Shown one piece after another: positions 1-7,479 of a DNA stretch of 64,000 nucleotides. Source of the DNA: Tessaracoccus oleiagri (GTDB lineage: Bacteria > Actinomycetota > Actinomycetes > Propionibacteriales > Propionibacteriaceae); assembly GCF_900103275.1 (NCBI RefSeq), contig NZ_FNGP01000001.1, positions 372,001 through 436,000 of the forward strand, read 5' to 3'. Made by a program: the position numbers and the translations under genes. A model generated the notes under the pieces. That model did no database searches. It was given only the letters and a program-made list of their open reading frames with translations, and had not been told where the DNA came from. How positions within the stretch are numbered: position 1 is the first letter of the stretch; every line of letters begins with the position of its first letter.

Positions 1-2
1 CC

Positions 3-1229
3 GTAGGGCCACTGATGGCCGCAGCGCTGCTCAGCCTCGCCGCATGCGGCGGTTCCGAAGCAGCCGATCCCGGCACCAACGGCGGGGACGAGGGAGAGGT
101 CCAGGGCGCCATCTCGGTGCGTGTCTACCCCTTGAAGGACGAGGCGGAGGACAGGGCTTTCTGGGAAGAGCAGATCGAGCGATTCACCTCCGAGTATCCC
201 GAGGCGGAGGTCTCCATCGACGTCCAGCCCTGGGCGGATCGTGAGACGGCGCTCACCACGGCGATCACGGGCGGCACCGCCCCGGACGTCGCGTACATGA
301 TCCCGGACGAGCTGCGCCTGTTCCAGAGCCAGGGCGCCCTCGTCCCCCTCGAACTCGAGACGGATGGGATCCGGGAGAACGCCCTCGAAGCGACCAGCGT
401 CGATGGAGAGATCTACGGCGCGCCGGTGCTCATGTCGGTGGTGCCCGGGGTCTGCGACGCCCAGGCCATGGAGAAGGCAGGCATCGAGACGGCGCCTGCC
501 ACATGGGACGAGGTCAAGGAGATGGGCGCGATCGCGAAGGAGCAGGGCCTTTACATCACCGAGGTGATCGCCACCAACGCAGCGACGCTCAACACCACCT
601 TCTACCCGTTCGTGTGGCAGGCGGGCGGCAACGTGTTCGACGAGGAGGGAAACCTGACCGCGGACAGCCCCGAGGTGATCGAGGCCGTGGCGTTCATGCG
701 TGAACTCGTGGAGCTCGGCTACGTCAACGAGAACGACGCGACGGCCGGGACTCCGAACGAGCAGTCGTCGATCGGCAAGCGCGAGGTGGTCTGCTCCTTC
801 ATCCAGGACCCGGTGAACCTCGAGGGCGTCTGGGGCGATGACCGCGTCGTCGTGCCGCCGCTCACCCACAAGGAACAGCGCACCTACGGCACCGTCGGCT
901 CCCACGTGGTCCTGAAGGGCTCCGCAGAGCAGGACGTCGCCCAGGCATGGGTGAACTTCGTCAGTTCTGCCGAGACCGTCAAGGCACTGGACACCTGGGC
1001 GGGTTACCAGTCGCCCCGCGAGGACGTCGACCTCGGTTGGGAAGAGGGCAGCATCCAGGCGGAGACGGCGAAGTACCTGGACGCCACCTTCTCCGGCGAG
1101 GCCGTGCCCTATGGGCGCGCGGTGCAGTCCGCGATCGCGCCCCAGGTCCAGGCGGCTGTGCTTGGCCAGGCGACCCCGGAGGAGGCCATGGCCGCGGCCC
1201 AGGAGGCGGGCGAGGCCCTCATCCGCTGA
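3..1229 (+). CDS. ABC transporter sugar-binding lipoprotein (5' end cut by window)
   Basis: Extracellular solute-binding protein of a CUT1 carbohydrate ABC importer. The visible N-terminus has a hydrophobic stretch ending in the lipobox LSLAAC, followed by an acidic, Gly-rich linker, so the mature protein is a lipid-anchored surface protein. The first in-frame ATG is at 15, but the reading frame is open to the window edge and the positively charged n-region of a signal peptide is missing, so the true start is probably upstream of base 1. The protein body has the usual family length of about 400 residues. The two permease genes follow at 1293 and 2171. The downstream GH84 and BadF-kinase genes suggest that the ligand is a GlcNAc-containing sugar (inference). 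Family assignment is secure; the substrate is not. Confidence 0.88.
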   Translation, partial: VGPLMAAALLSLAACGGSEAADPGTNGGDEGEVQGAISVRVYPLKDEAEDRAFWEEQIERFTSEYPEAEVSIDVQPWADRETALTTAITGGTAPDVAYMIPDELRLFQSQGALVPLELETDGIRENALEATSVDGEIYGAPVLMSVVPGVCDAQAMEKAGIETAPATWDEVKEMGAIAKEQGLYITEVIATNAATLNTTFYPFVWQAGGNVFDEEGNLTADSPEVIEAVAFMRELVELGYVNENDATAGTPNEQSSIGKREVVCSFIQDPVNLEGVWGDDRVVVPPLTHKEQRTYGTVGSHVVLKGSAEQDVAQAWVNFVSSAETVKALDTWAGYQSPREDVDLGWEEGSIQAETAKYLDATFSGEAVPYGRAVQSAIAPQVQAAVLGQATPEEAMAAAQEAGEALIR

Positions 1230-1247
1230 CCATCGTCGACGAGGTGT

Positions 1248-1268
1248 CCGGTGGCGTGACGCCACCGG
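1248..1268 (+). terminator. Hairpin between binding protein and permease genes
   Basis: A perfect 9-bp inverted repeat (CCGGTGGCG, loop TGA, CGCCACCGG) lies in the 63-bp gap after the binding-protein stop codon and before the permease Shine-Dalgarno. There is no T-run. In this position such a hairpin usually acts as an intra-operon attenuator or mRNA 3'-end stabiliser that keeps the binding protein in excess over the permeases. That role is inferred. Confidence 0.6.
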
Positions 1269-1292
1269 GCACCAGTCCGAAAGGAGCACGGC

Positions 1293-2174
1293 ATGTCGTG
1301 GCGCAATCGCACCGTGCGGGCCTCGGCCATCGCGGGGCTGGCCTTCGTCCTCCCGGCCTTCATCCTCTTCATCATCTTCCGGTTCGTGCCCTTCATCGGC
1401 GGCTTCACGCTCGCGTTCGCGGAGCGCACGCTGGGTGGCGAGTTCACCTGGGTGGGGATGGACAACTTCGAGCGCTTGGCCGCTGATCCCCTCTTCTGGC
1501 ATTCGTTACGCGTGACGATCGCCTACACGCTCATCGTCGTTCCGTTGACGCTGGCGCTCGCCACGGGGCTGGCCCTGTTGGTGCGCCGACGATTCGCGGG
1601 AGTGGACTTCTTTCGGGCAGCCTTCTTCATGCCGGTGATCACGTCGTTGGTACTTGCGGGCATCATCTTCGTCTGGATCTTCAACGCCGGCGGCCCGGTT
1701 CCCCGCCTCATGGAGGCGCTCGGGCTGGGCGGCCAGAGCTGGATCACCGACCGGCTCCTCGCCCTGCCCGCCATCGCGCTGGTCGCTGCCTGGAGCGCCT
1801 TCGGCTACTACATGCTCGTCATCCTGGCCCGGCTGAACGAGATCCCCCGCGAGATAGAGGAGGCGGCACTCGTCGACAGGGCCAACGCCTGGGCCCGTTT
1901 CCGCTACATCACGCTGCCCGAACTGCGGCAGGTGCTGTTCTTCCTGAGCGTGCTGTCCATGGTCGGCAGCTTCCAGGTCTTCGACGCCGTCTACGTCATG
2001 ACGCAGGGCGGACCCGTGAACGCGACCTACACGTTGGGCTTCATGCTCTACGACCAGGCCTTCCGATTCTTCGACTTCGGGTACGCCTCGGCCGTCGCCG
2101 TGGCACTCTTCGTGCTCGTCTTCGCAATCACACTGATCCAGAGATTCCTGATGGGCAGGGAGGACAAGGCATGA
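1293..2174 (+). CDS. Carbohydrate ABC transporter permease, MalF/UgpA type
   Basis: First membrane subunit of the CUT1 importer, 293 residues with about six hydrophobic segments. The cytoplasmic EAA loop, which docks the ATPase, is visible as EEAALVDRANAWARFRYITL at about residues 188-207. The sequence TQGGPVNATYTLGFMLYDQA near residue 240 is a typical MalF-family feature. The start is ATG 1293, preceded by AAGGAG at 1280-1285. Its stop overlaps the next permease start (ATGA), so the two subunits are translationally coupled. No ATP-binding subunit is encoded nearby, so a shared MsiK-type ATPase is expected. Confidence 0.93.
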   Translation: MSWRNRTVRASAIAGLAFVLPAFILFIIFRFVPFIGGFTLAFAERTLGGEFTWVGMDNFERLAADPLFWHSLRVTIAYTLIVVPLTLALATGLALLVRRRFAGVDFFRAAFFMPVITSLVLAGIIFVWIFNAGGPVPRLMEALGLGGQSWITDRLLALPAIALVAAWSAFGYYMLVILARLNEIPREIEEAALVDRANAWARFRYITLPELRQVLFFLSVLSMVGSFQVFDAVYVMTQGGPVNATYTLGFMLYDQAFRFFDFGYASAVAVALFVLVFAITLIQRFLMGREDKA

Positions 2175-3088
2175 CGACAACCACGAAGGAAGCGGTCCAG
2201 CCGGCCGTGGTCGACTCGGTCCCCGAGGAGCGGAGGCGTCGCCGGCGCTCCACGGGCGAGGATGCCCTCTTCCGCCCCCGCGGCGTGTTCAAGGTGATCA
2301 TCCAGATCCTGCTGGCAATCGCCACGGTGATCACGCTGTTCCCCTTCTACGCCATGGTCATCATGAGTTTCAAGGCCCCCACCGCCATGACGTTCCCCGA
2401 CAGCCTCTTCCCGACCGACCTGACGATCTCGGCCTACGCCTACGTCCTCCAGAGCGACGAGATGCTGCGATGGGCGTTGAACACGCTCATCTACTCAGTC
2501 GTCTCGGTGGTACTGGTGCTGCTGCTGTCCTCCATGGCCGCCTACGCCTTCGCGAAGAAGCGCTTCCCGGGACGGACACCGATGTTCTGGATGATCATCG
2601 CGATGCTCATGGTGCCGTACCACATCACCCTCATCCCGCTGTTCGTCATGATTGCCGGTGCGGACGGCGTGAACACCTACTGGGGGCTGATCGCACCATC
2701 GCTGGCCAATGCGCAGGCGATCTTCTTGCTGCGCCAGTTCATCATCGCCCTCCCCGACGAGTTGCTGGAGGCGGCCAAACTGGACGGCGCGTCGGAGATC
2801 AGGATCTTCTTCCAGGTCGTGCTGCCCTTGTGCAAGCCCATCCTGGCCACGCTTGGGCTCTTCGTGTTCCTGTGGCACTGGAACGACTTCCTGTGGCCGC
2901 TGATCATCGCGCAGACCCCGGAGATGAGAGTGCTGACGACGGGTGTCTCGTCGCTGATGAGGGAATCACAGCCGCTGAACATCCAGTTGGCGTCGGCGGC
3001 GCTCGCGATCCTCCCGATCTTCATCGCGTACCTGTTCGCCCAGCGATACTTCACCCAAGGCGTCACCATGAGCGGGATGAAGGGTTGA
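2171..3088 (+). CDS. Carbohydrate ABC transporter permease, MalG/UgpE type
   Basis: Second membrane subunit, 305 residues. A charged cytoplasmic N-terminal extension of about 35 residues, with an Arg-rich run, precedes the first membrane segment. The EAA loop reads EAAKLDGASEIRIFFQVVLP at about residues 200-219, followed by the conserved WNDFLWPLI. The C-terminus ends in MSGMKG, as is common in MalG-type proteins. It overlaps the upstream permease by 4 bp. The GH84-family gene starts 7 bp downstream, so import and hydrolysis are on one transcript. Confidence 0.93.
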   Translation: MTTTTKEAVQPAVVDSVPEERRRRRRSTGEDALFRPRGVFKVIIQILLAIATVITLFPFYAMVIMSFKAPTAMTFPDSLFPTDLTISAYAYVLQSDEMLRWALNTLIYSVVSVVLVLLLSSMAAYAFAKKRFPGRTPMFWMIIAMLMVPYHITLIPLFVMIAGADGVNTYWGLIAPSLANAQAIFLLRQFIIALPDELLEAAKLDGASEIRIFFQVVLPLCKPILATLGLFVFLWHWNDFLWPLIIAQTPEMRVLTTGVSSLMRESQPLNIQLASAALAILPIFIAYLFAQRYFTQGVTMSGMKG

Positions 3089-3095
3089 TCGGCGA

Positions 3096-4436
3096 GTGAT
3101 TGCGGAACGCGCGGTGCTGGAGTGCTTCTACGGCCCGCTGTGGAGTGGGTCGGACCGAGCGCGCGTGCTCGAGGTGGCGCGAGCCGCCGGCGCCACCGAC
3201 TACGTCTACGGCCCGGCCGCGGACGAGCGGACCGGCGGTCGCTGGCGTGAGCCGTACGCCGCCGACGAGGAGGCGCTCCAGGACCTGAATGCGCGGGCCG
3301 CCTCGCTCGGCGTCCGCACCACCTGGCGCGTGTCCCCCGGTGCGCCGCTGGATCCGGCCCGCGGTGTCGAATGCTCGAGCATTGAGGACCAGCGTCTCCT
3401 GCGCGAACGAATCCGCGATGCCGCCGCGCTCGGCTTCTCCCGTGTGCTGGTGGCCTTCGACGACGTGTCCGCCGCACTCAGCCCGGCCGATCGTGCGGCG
3501 TTCGGCCACGACCCCCACCCCCTGGCCGCGGCGCATGCGACGATGCTCAACCTCGCGGCGCGGGCCGCCGAGGAGCACGGCCTGTCCTTCCTGGTTTGTC
3601 CGATGCACTACTGGGGGGTGACTCCCAGCGCCTACCGTCGCCGACTGGCCGACCTCCTGCACACGGACGTTCCCGTGTGCTGGACCGGCCCCGGTGTGAC
3701 GAGCCGCACGATCAGCGCTCGGGACGCCGCGGACGTCGCCGAACAATGGGCGCGCCCACTGTGGCTGTGGGACAACTACCCGGTCAACGACTGGGACGGC
3801 ATCACCCGCAGCTTCGACAACGACACCGCTCCCCGCCGGCTCCCCCTCCGTGCGCTCCGCGGCCGGGATGCGGCACTGGCCGGGGTGCTGGCCGGCTATG
3901 GCACGAACGCCGCCCTCGACCCGCTCGTGACGCTCCCCGCGACGGTCACCGCCCTGCGATGGGCGGCTGACCCGGCCGCGTACGAGCCCGACGGGGCCCT
4001 TGCGGAGGCGGCGATCATGCTGGGGTTGGACCCGGAAGCCATCGCCGTCCTTGCCGAGCTCTGCGGCGCCGCGCCGGTCGACGAGGCGCCGGGCGCGATC
4101 ATGGCGCTCATCGCCTCCACCATGGCCGCGCCGTCGCGCGCCGAGCACGCACGTCAAGACTTGGGGCAGCTGGCCTTGGCGCTCGAGGGTCTGCGCGACG
4201 ACCCGGGTTTCGGGAGCTGGGTGGCGGCTGCTCGCGGGCAGTTGGACGCTGCTACCTTCGCGCTCGGTGTGCTCGTCGGCGAGGAGGCGCACGACGGACG
4301 GCTCGCCGCGAGTGCCCGCGCGCTCCGGGCCGAGCCACGCGCCGTGGCTCACGGCGCCATGACGACGCTCGTCGACTGGGTACTCGGAATGATGGGCGCG
4401 CCGGCCCCACAGCACCCGGATGAGCTGGATGGTTGA
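3096..4436 (+). CDS. GH84-family beta-N-acetylglucosaminidase (O-GlcNAcase-like), cytoplasmic
   Basis: 446 residues with the recognisable GH84 core: CFYGPLWS (10-17), WREPY (50-54), SPG (80-82), the catalytic Asp-Asp pair in FDDVS (D122-D123), CPMHYWG (168-174), WTGP (196-199) and WDNYPVND (225-232). GH84 enzymes cleave beta-linked GlcNAc by substrate-assisted catalysis, in which two neighbouring aspartates assist. There is no signal peptide, so it should act on sugars imported by the preceding transporter. The start is GTG at 3096, 7 bp after the permease stop. The gene end overlaps the BadF kinase start by 17 bp. The C-terminal 150 residues are helical and less conserved. Family assignment is strong; the natural substrate is inferred. 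Confidence 0.85.
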   Translation: MIAERAVLECFYGPLWSGSDRARVLEVARAAGATDYVYGPAADERTGGRWREPYAADEEALQDLNARAASLGVRTTWRVSPGAPLDPARGVECSSIEDQRLLRERIRDAAALGFSRVLVAFDDVSAALSPADRAAFGHDPHPLAAAHATMLNLAARAAEEHGLSFLVCPMHYWGVTPSAYRRRLADLLHTDVPVCWTGPGVTSRTISARDAADVAEQWARPLWLWDNYPVNDWDGITRSFDNDTAPRRLPLRALRGRDAALAGVLAGYGTNAALDPLVTLPATVTALRWAADPAAYEPDGALAEAAIMLGLDPEAIAVLAELCGAAPVDEAPGAIMALIASTMAAPSRAEHARQDLGQLALALEGLRDDPGFGSWVAAARGQLDAATFALGVLVGEEAHDGRLAASARALRAEPRAVAHGAMTTLVDWVLGMMGAPAPQHPDELDG

Positions 4437-5322
4437 CCTCGCGATCGTCGACATCGGCAAGTCGCAGACCCGTTGGTCGGCGGCGGGGCAAATCCGCACC
4501 GCCCCGGGCGCCGACCCGGCGCGCGGCGGTCCGCTCGTCGACGGCCTCCTGCTGGCCCTCGAACCGGTCGCCCACTCGATCGGCCCGGGTGCGGGGACGG
4601 TCGTATTCGTCGGTTCCACTGCCCTCCCCGAGCGAGCGGCCGAGGTCGCGGAGCTCCGACACCGCCTACCGGAGCTGTTCGGGGAAGCAACCGTCTACCT
4701 CGCAGGCGACGCGGTGCTCGCCCACGCTGCCGCGATGGGTGGCCCCGGCGTGGTCGCCAGCATCGGCACCGGAGTGGCCGTCAGCGGATTCGGTCACGCG
4801 GAGCGGTGGGTGCGGCTCGACGGATGGGGTCCCGACCTCGGAGACCGCGGGGGCGCGTTTCACTTGGGGCGAGCCGCCCTCACCTCCGCCTGCCGCCACC
4901 TGGACGGGCTCGAACCGGCTCCCGACGTGCTGGCTGCGGTGGAGGCACACCTCGGCCGTACACTCGACAGGGCGGTCGCCAACGACTTCGCGCGCTCGGG
5001 CGGGCGCACCGCCGAAATCGCCGCGATCGCGTCATCGGTGGTGTCGTCCGCGGGCGAGGGCTGCAGACGGCTCGTCGACGACGCCGCGACGATGGCCGCC
5101 GACACGTGTCTCGCGGCCTGCACCGCGACAGGTGTCGCGCGCGTCAGCGTCCTGGGACGGTTGGGTCGGGCACCGGGCTACCTTGAATCACTCACCTCAC
5201 GGCTCACGGCGGCCGGCGTCGAGGTGCTCGCTCCCCTCAGCGAGCTCCTCGTGATCGATGCGCGGGTGCTACTGAGCCCCGCGTACCTGGCGGAGAGCCT
5301 CGAGTTCGGGCCCGCTGTCTGA
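4420..5322 (+). CDS. BadF/BadG/BcrA/BcrD-family ATPase, likely N-acetylglucosamine kinase
   Basis: 300 residues of the ASKHA fold. Phosphate-1 motif DIGKSQTRW is near residue 11, phosphate-2 motif SIGTGVAVSG near 110, and GWGPDLGDRGGAFHLG follows, as in eukaryotic-type GlcNAc kinases. The likely reaction is ATP-dependent phosphorylation of GlcNAc or a related amino sugar released by the upstream GH84 enzyme. ATG 4420 overlaps the upstream gene; ATG 4429 (MVDLAIVDIG) is an equally good start. The 3' end overlaps the convergent ceramidase-like gene by 54 bp. The family is clear; the sugar specificity is inferred from context. Confidence 0.83.
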   Translation: MSWMVDLAIVDIGKSQTRWSAAGQIRTAPGADPARGGPLVDGLLLALEPVAHSIGPGAGTVVFVGSTALPERAAEVAELRHRLPELFGEATVYLAGDAVLAHAAAMGGPGVVASIGTGVAVSGFGHAERWVRLDGWGPDLGDRGGAFHLGRAALTSACRHLDGLEPAPDVLAAVEAHLGRTLDRAVANDFARSGGRTAEIAAIASSVVSSAGEGCRRLVDDAATMAADTCLAACTATGVARVSVLGRLGRAPGYLESLTSRLTAAGVEVLAPLSELLVIDARVLLSPAYLAESLEFGPAV

Positions 5323-6558
5323 GGTCCAATGTTGCGCCGCCTCCATGCAGAGGCGGTAGAACTCGGCCGCAGCCCCTTCATCCACGAGAGCCGAGCGCGC
5401 CTCGTAGTGGCCCGCGCGGTAGGCCGCGTCATCCGGCATGTAGCCGTGGTATGCGTCGCAGTAGCCGACCACCCGTACTGGCCGGGGCGACAAGGACATG
5501 AGCAGGCCGAAGCGCGCGAACGGCTCAACCGGCAGGAACAGCCAGCGCGCCTCACCGATCGCGAGCCACGACACCGGCAGGTCCAGTTGCGACGGGAGTC
5601 CCGCATCACGAATGGCGCGGTCTGCCGCGACGCCCTCGGCGATCGACTCATCGAGGCGACTGCCGCCTTGCACGGGGACACTGACCGGCAGCCGCTTGGG
5701 CGACCTCGTCGGGAGCCGCACCGACATGGCTTCGAGCGCGAGCCCACCGTCCAACACGGCACCGGTGGACAGTCCCTTCAGCACCGCAGCGGCGACGAGT
5801 TCGCCGATCCGGCGCGCCTCCGCCTCGGTGCGGCCGTGGCGCGAGAATCGAGTGCTCACGTCCCCCGCGCAGCCGGGCAGGTGCACCACGGGCACCCCGC
5901 CGCGGTCCTCTCGGATGCGTCTCCGGGCGCTGCCGACCCAATCCGCCGACCACGAGAGGTTGGCGGGGCCGAGCGTCGTGGGATGACACGCATAGTCGAA
6001 GAGCACCGCCAGCGTCGTGCCGTGGTGGGGTGTGTTCGAGGCGTCCACTACGCCGAGAGCACCGGTGGTGCGGTCATGGGGGCCGTCCACGTGGTGCCGA
6101 TTGGCGCCCGCGCCGTCGACACCGGCGACGGCCCATGTCAGTTCACACGGAACAGGCATCAGGCCCTCGGCAGCCGCGCCTACGAGGTCGGCCACCCGTC
6201 GGATCTCGCGTTCGTCGACCTCACCAGGGAGCACCGGGTGGATCTGGCCCACCCAGGCGAGCGGCGCAGAATGTGTGTGGCTGGCCACGACCCTGACATG
6301 ATCCTGCTGCACGCCGGTGGCGCGCTGGACGGCGGCGGCGAGCGCCTGCCGGAGGGGCCGGGTCACGGCGAGGCTGTCGATCGCCACCACCACCACCGAC
6401 TGACCACCGCGCTCACCCAGGAGCAACAGGTTCGCCTCCAGCGGATCCAGCGTCCCGTCCGCGCGAGCCGTCCGCGCAGCGTAGCCGGCCATCGCGAGGC
6501 CGTGTGGCGGCGTGATCTCCACCGATGCAGCGGCGGCCACGAATCTCGCTTCGGACAT
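5269..6558 (-). CDS. Neutral/alkaline ceramidase-like hydrolase (N-terminal domain family)
   Basis: 429 residues resembling the N-terminal catalytic domain of neutral/alkaline non-lysosomal ceramidases. It starts with a typical VEITPPHGLAMAGYAAR block. Putative metal ligands lie in VASHTHSAP (about 110) and YACHPTTLG (about 205), followed by HLPGCAGDVSTR. True neutral ceramidases are about 700 residues and secreted. This protein has only the N-terminal domain and no signal peptide, so it probably hydrolyses a cytoplasmic amide such as an N-acyl amino sugar (inference). Its ATG directly abuts the TAG of the SIS gene upstream, so the pair form an operon. Confidence 0.75.
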   Translation of the reverse strand: MSEARFVAAAASVEITPPHGLAMAGYAARTARADGTLDPLEANLLLLGERGGQSVVVVAIDSLAVTRPLRQALAAAVQRATGVQQDHVRVVASHTHSAPLAWVGQIHPVLPGEVDEREIRRVADLVGAAAEGLMPVPCELTWAVAGVDGAGANRHHVDGPHDRTTGALGVVDASNTPHHGTTLAVLFDYACHPTTLGPANLSWSADWVGSARRRIREDRGGVPVVHLPGCAGDVSTRFSRHGRTEAEARRIGELVAAAVLKGLSTGAVLDGGLALEAMSVRLPTRSPKRLPVSVPVQGGSRLDESIAEGVAADRAIRDAGLPSQLDLPVSWLAIGEARWLFLPVEPFARFGLLMSLSPRPVRVVGYCDAYHGYMPDDAAYRAGHYEARSALVDEGAAAEFYRLCMEAAQHWTSDSGPELEALRQVRGAQ

Positions 6559-7248
6559 CTAGACGTTGAGGCTCAGGTAGGTGTCCAGCGGCTCCCCGCG
6601 AGCGGCCATCGTCGCCGCCACCTGGACGATGACCGCCTGCAGCAGCAGGGCGCCGATGACGGTGGACGTGGGCCCCACCGGGTGCGGCTCCTGGGCTATG
6701 ACGGCATCTCCCGGCACACCGCAATTGTCGAGGACGATGTCCGCGACCTCCCAGAGCTTCGCACCCGATGGCGCCCGCGAGTCGACGGCATGGCTGTGGG
6801 CCAGCGAGGTGAGGGCGATGACCGTCGCTCCACGCGCGCGTGCGAGTTCCGCCATCTCCACGGGCACTGGGTTCCGGCCCGAGTTGGAGATCACGAGCAG
6901 AACATCGCCGGACTGGACGGGATGCACGTCGAGCAGCGTCGCGGCCAGGCCGGGCAGACGCTCGAGCAGGGAGCTCTTCTCGAGGCCCTCGTGCAGCATC
7001 AGGGAGGGCTCGAGGATGGGTGTCACGTCCCGCAGCCCCCCCGCCCTGCCGAAGATCTCCTCCACGAGAGTGTGGGAGTGCCCGGTCCCGAACGCCCAGA
7101 ACCGACGCCCGTCCTCCAACGCCCGACACACCGCCTCGGCCGCTTCGACAACTTTCACCCTCTGCGTCTCCGCTGCCCGCGCTGCGATGCCGAGCGTGAC
7201 GTCCATGTATTCCGCGGCTCCTCGCTGCTCCTCGGCACGAATGTCCAC
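6559..7248 (-). CDS. SIS-domain protein (UPF0309-like), sugar-phosphate binding
   Basis: Single SIS domain, 229 residues. The sugar-phosphate-binding motifs are FGTGHSHTL (about residue 52) and ISNSGRNPVP (about 110). SIS proteins of this size act as sugar-phosphate isomerases, deaminases or MurNAc-6-P etherase-like enzymes. A role in amino-sugar-phosphate metabolism fits the locus but is inferred. I chose GTG 7248 because AAGGAGAGG sits 6-8 nt upstream. A longer reading frame to 7278 would start inside the promoter/operator. The stop codon is immediately followed by the ceramidase-like ATG. Confidence 0.82.
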   Translation of the reverse strand: MDIRAEEQRGAAEYMDVTLGIAARAAETQRVKVVEAAEAVCRALEDGRRFWAFGTGHSHTLVEEIFGRAGGLRDVTPILEPSLMLHEGLEKSSLLERLPGLAATLLDVHPVQSGDVLLVISNSGRNPVPVEMAELARARGATVIALTSLAHSHAVDSRAPSGAKLWEVADIVLDNCGVPGDAVIAQEPHPVGPTSTVIGALLLQAVIVQVAATMAARGEPLDTYLSLNV

Positions 7249-7265
7249 AGGCCTCTCCTTCACAA

Positions 7266-7277
7266 CGGTATAGACCA
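7266..7277 (-). promoter_or_regulatory. DasR/NagR-type operator (dre-like)
   Basis: The minus strand reads TGGTCTATACCG, matching 10 of 12 positions of the dre core TGGTCTAGACCA known for the GntR-family GlcNAc regulators DasR and NagR/YvoA. It begins at the last base of the predicted -10 element and covers the transcription start, a classic repression position. The GlcNAc-type gene content supports the call. Confidence 0.65.
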
Positions 7278-7305
7278 CAATACTCGTCGACGCGCCCGCT
7301 GTCAG
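7277..7305 (-). promoter_or_regulatory. Predicted sigma70-type promoter of SIS/ceramidase-like operon
   Basis: On the minus strand CTGACA (7305-7300) and TATTGT (7282-7277) are separated by exactly 17 bp. The predicted transcript starts inside the dre-like site and reaches the GTG start after a short leader. Confidence 0.5.
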
Positions 7306-7369
7306 CCCGCCGAAGGGAGTGAGAACAGGACGAGCGGGCGACCCTCGATCCGTGATAGCTTCGCTCCGG

Positions 7370-7398
7370 ACATTTCTCCAAATTCATTGTAAAAATGT
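7370..7398. promoter_or_regulatory. Interrupted inverted repeat upstream of nitric oxide reductase operon
   Basis: ACATTT and AAATGT half-sites are separated by 17 bp in an unusually AT-rich stretch. A possible promoter (TTGTCA at 7406, ACATAC at 7428, 16-bp spacer) lies just downstream. It could be the binding site of an NO-responsive repressor, but it does not match a regulator consensus I can name with confidence. Confidence 0.3.
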
Positions 7399-7479
7399 CG
7401 TGAGCTTGTCATTGATTAGTCTCCGGCACATACCCGACGGGCAGTCGGCCCGTCGACCACAACGGAGGTGGTGGACAGC

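Noticed and set aside
5329-7392. 687-codon plus-strand ORF
   Set aside because: It is antisense to the ceramidase-like and SIS genes, rich in Arg and His and without family motifs. The minus-strand genes have clear domains.
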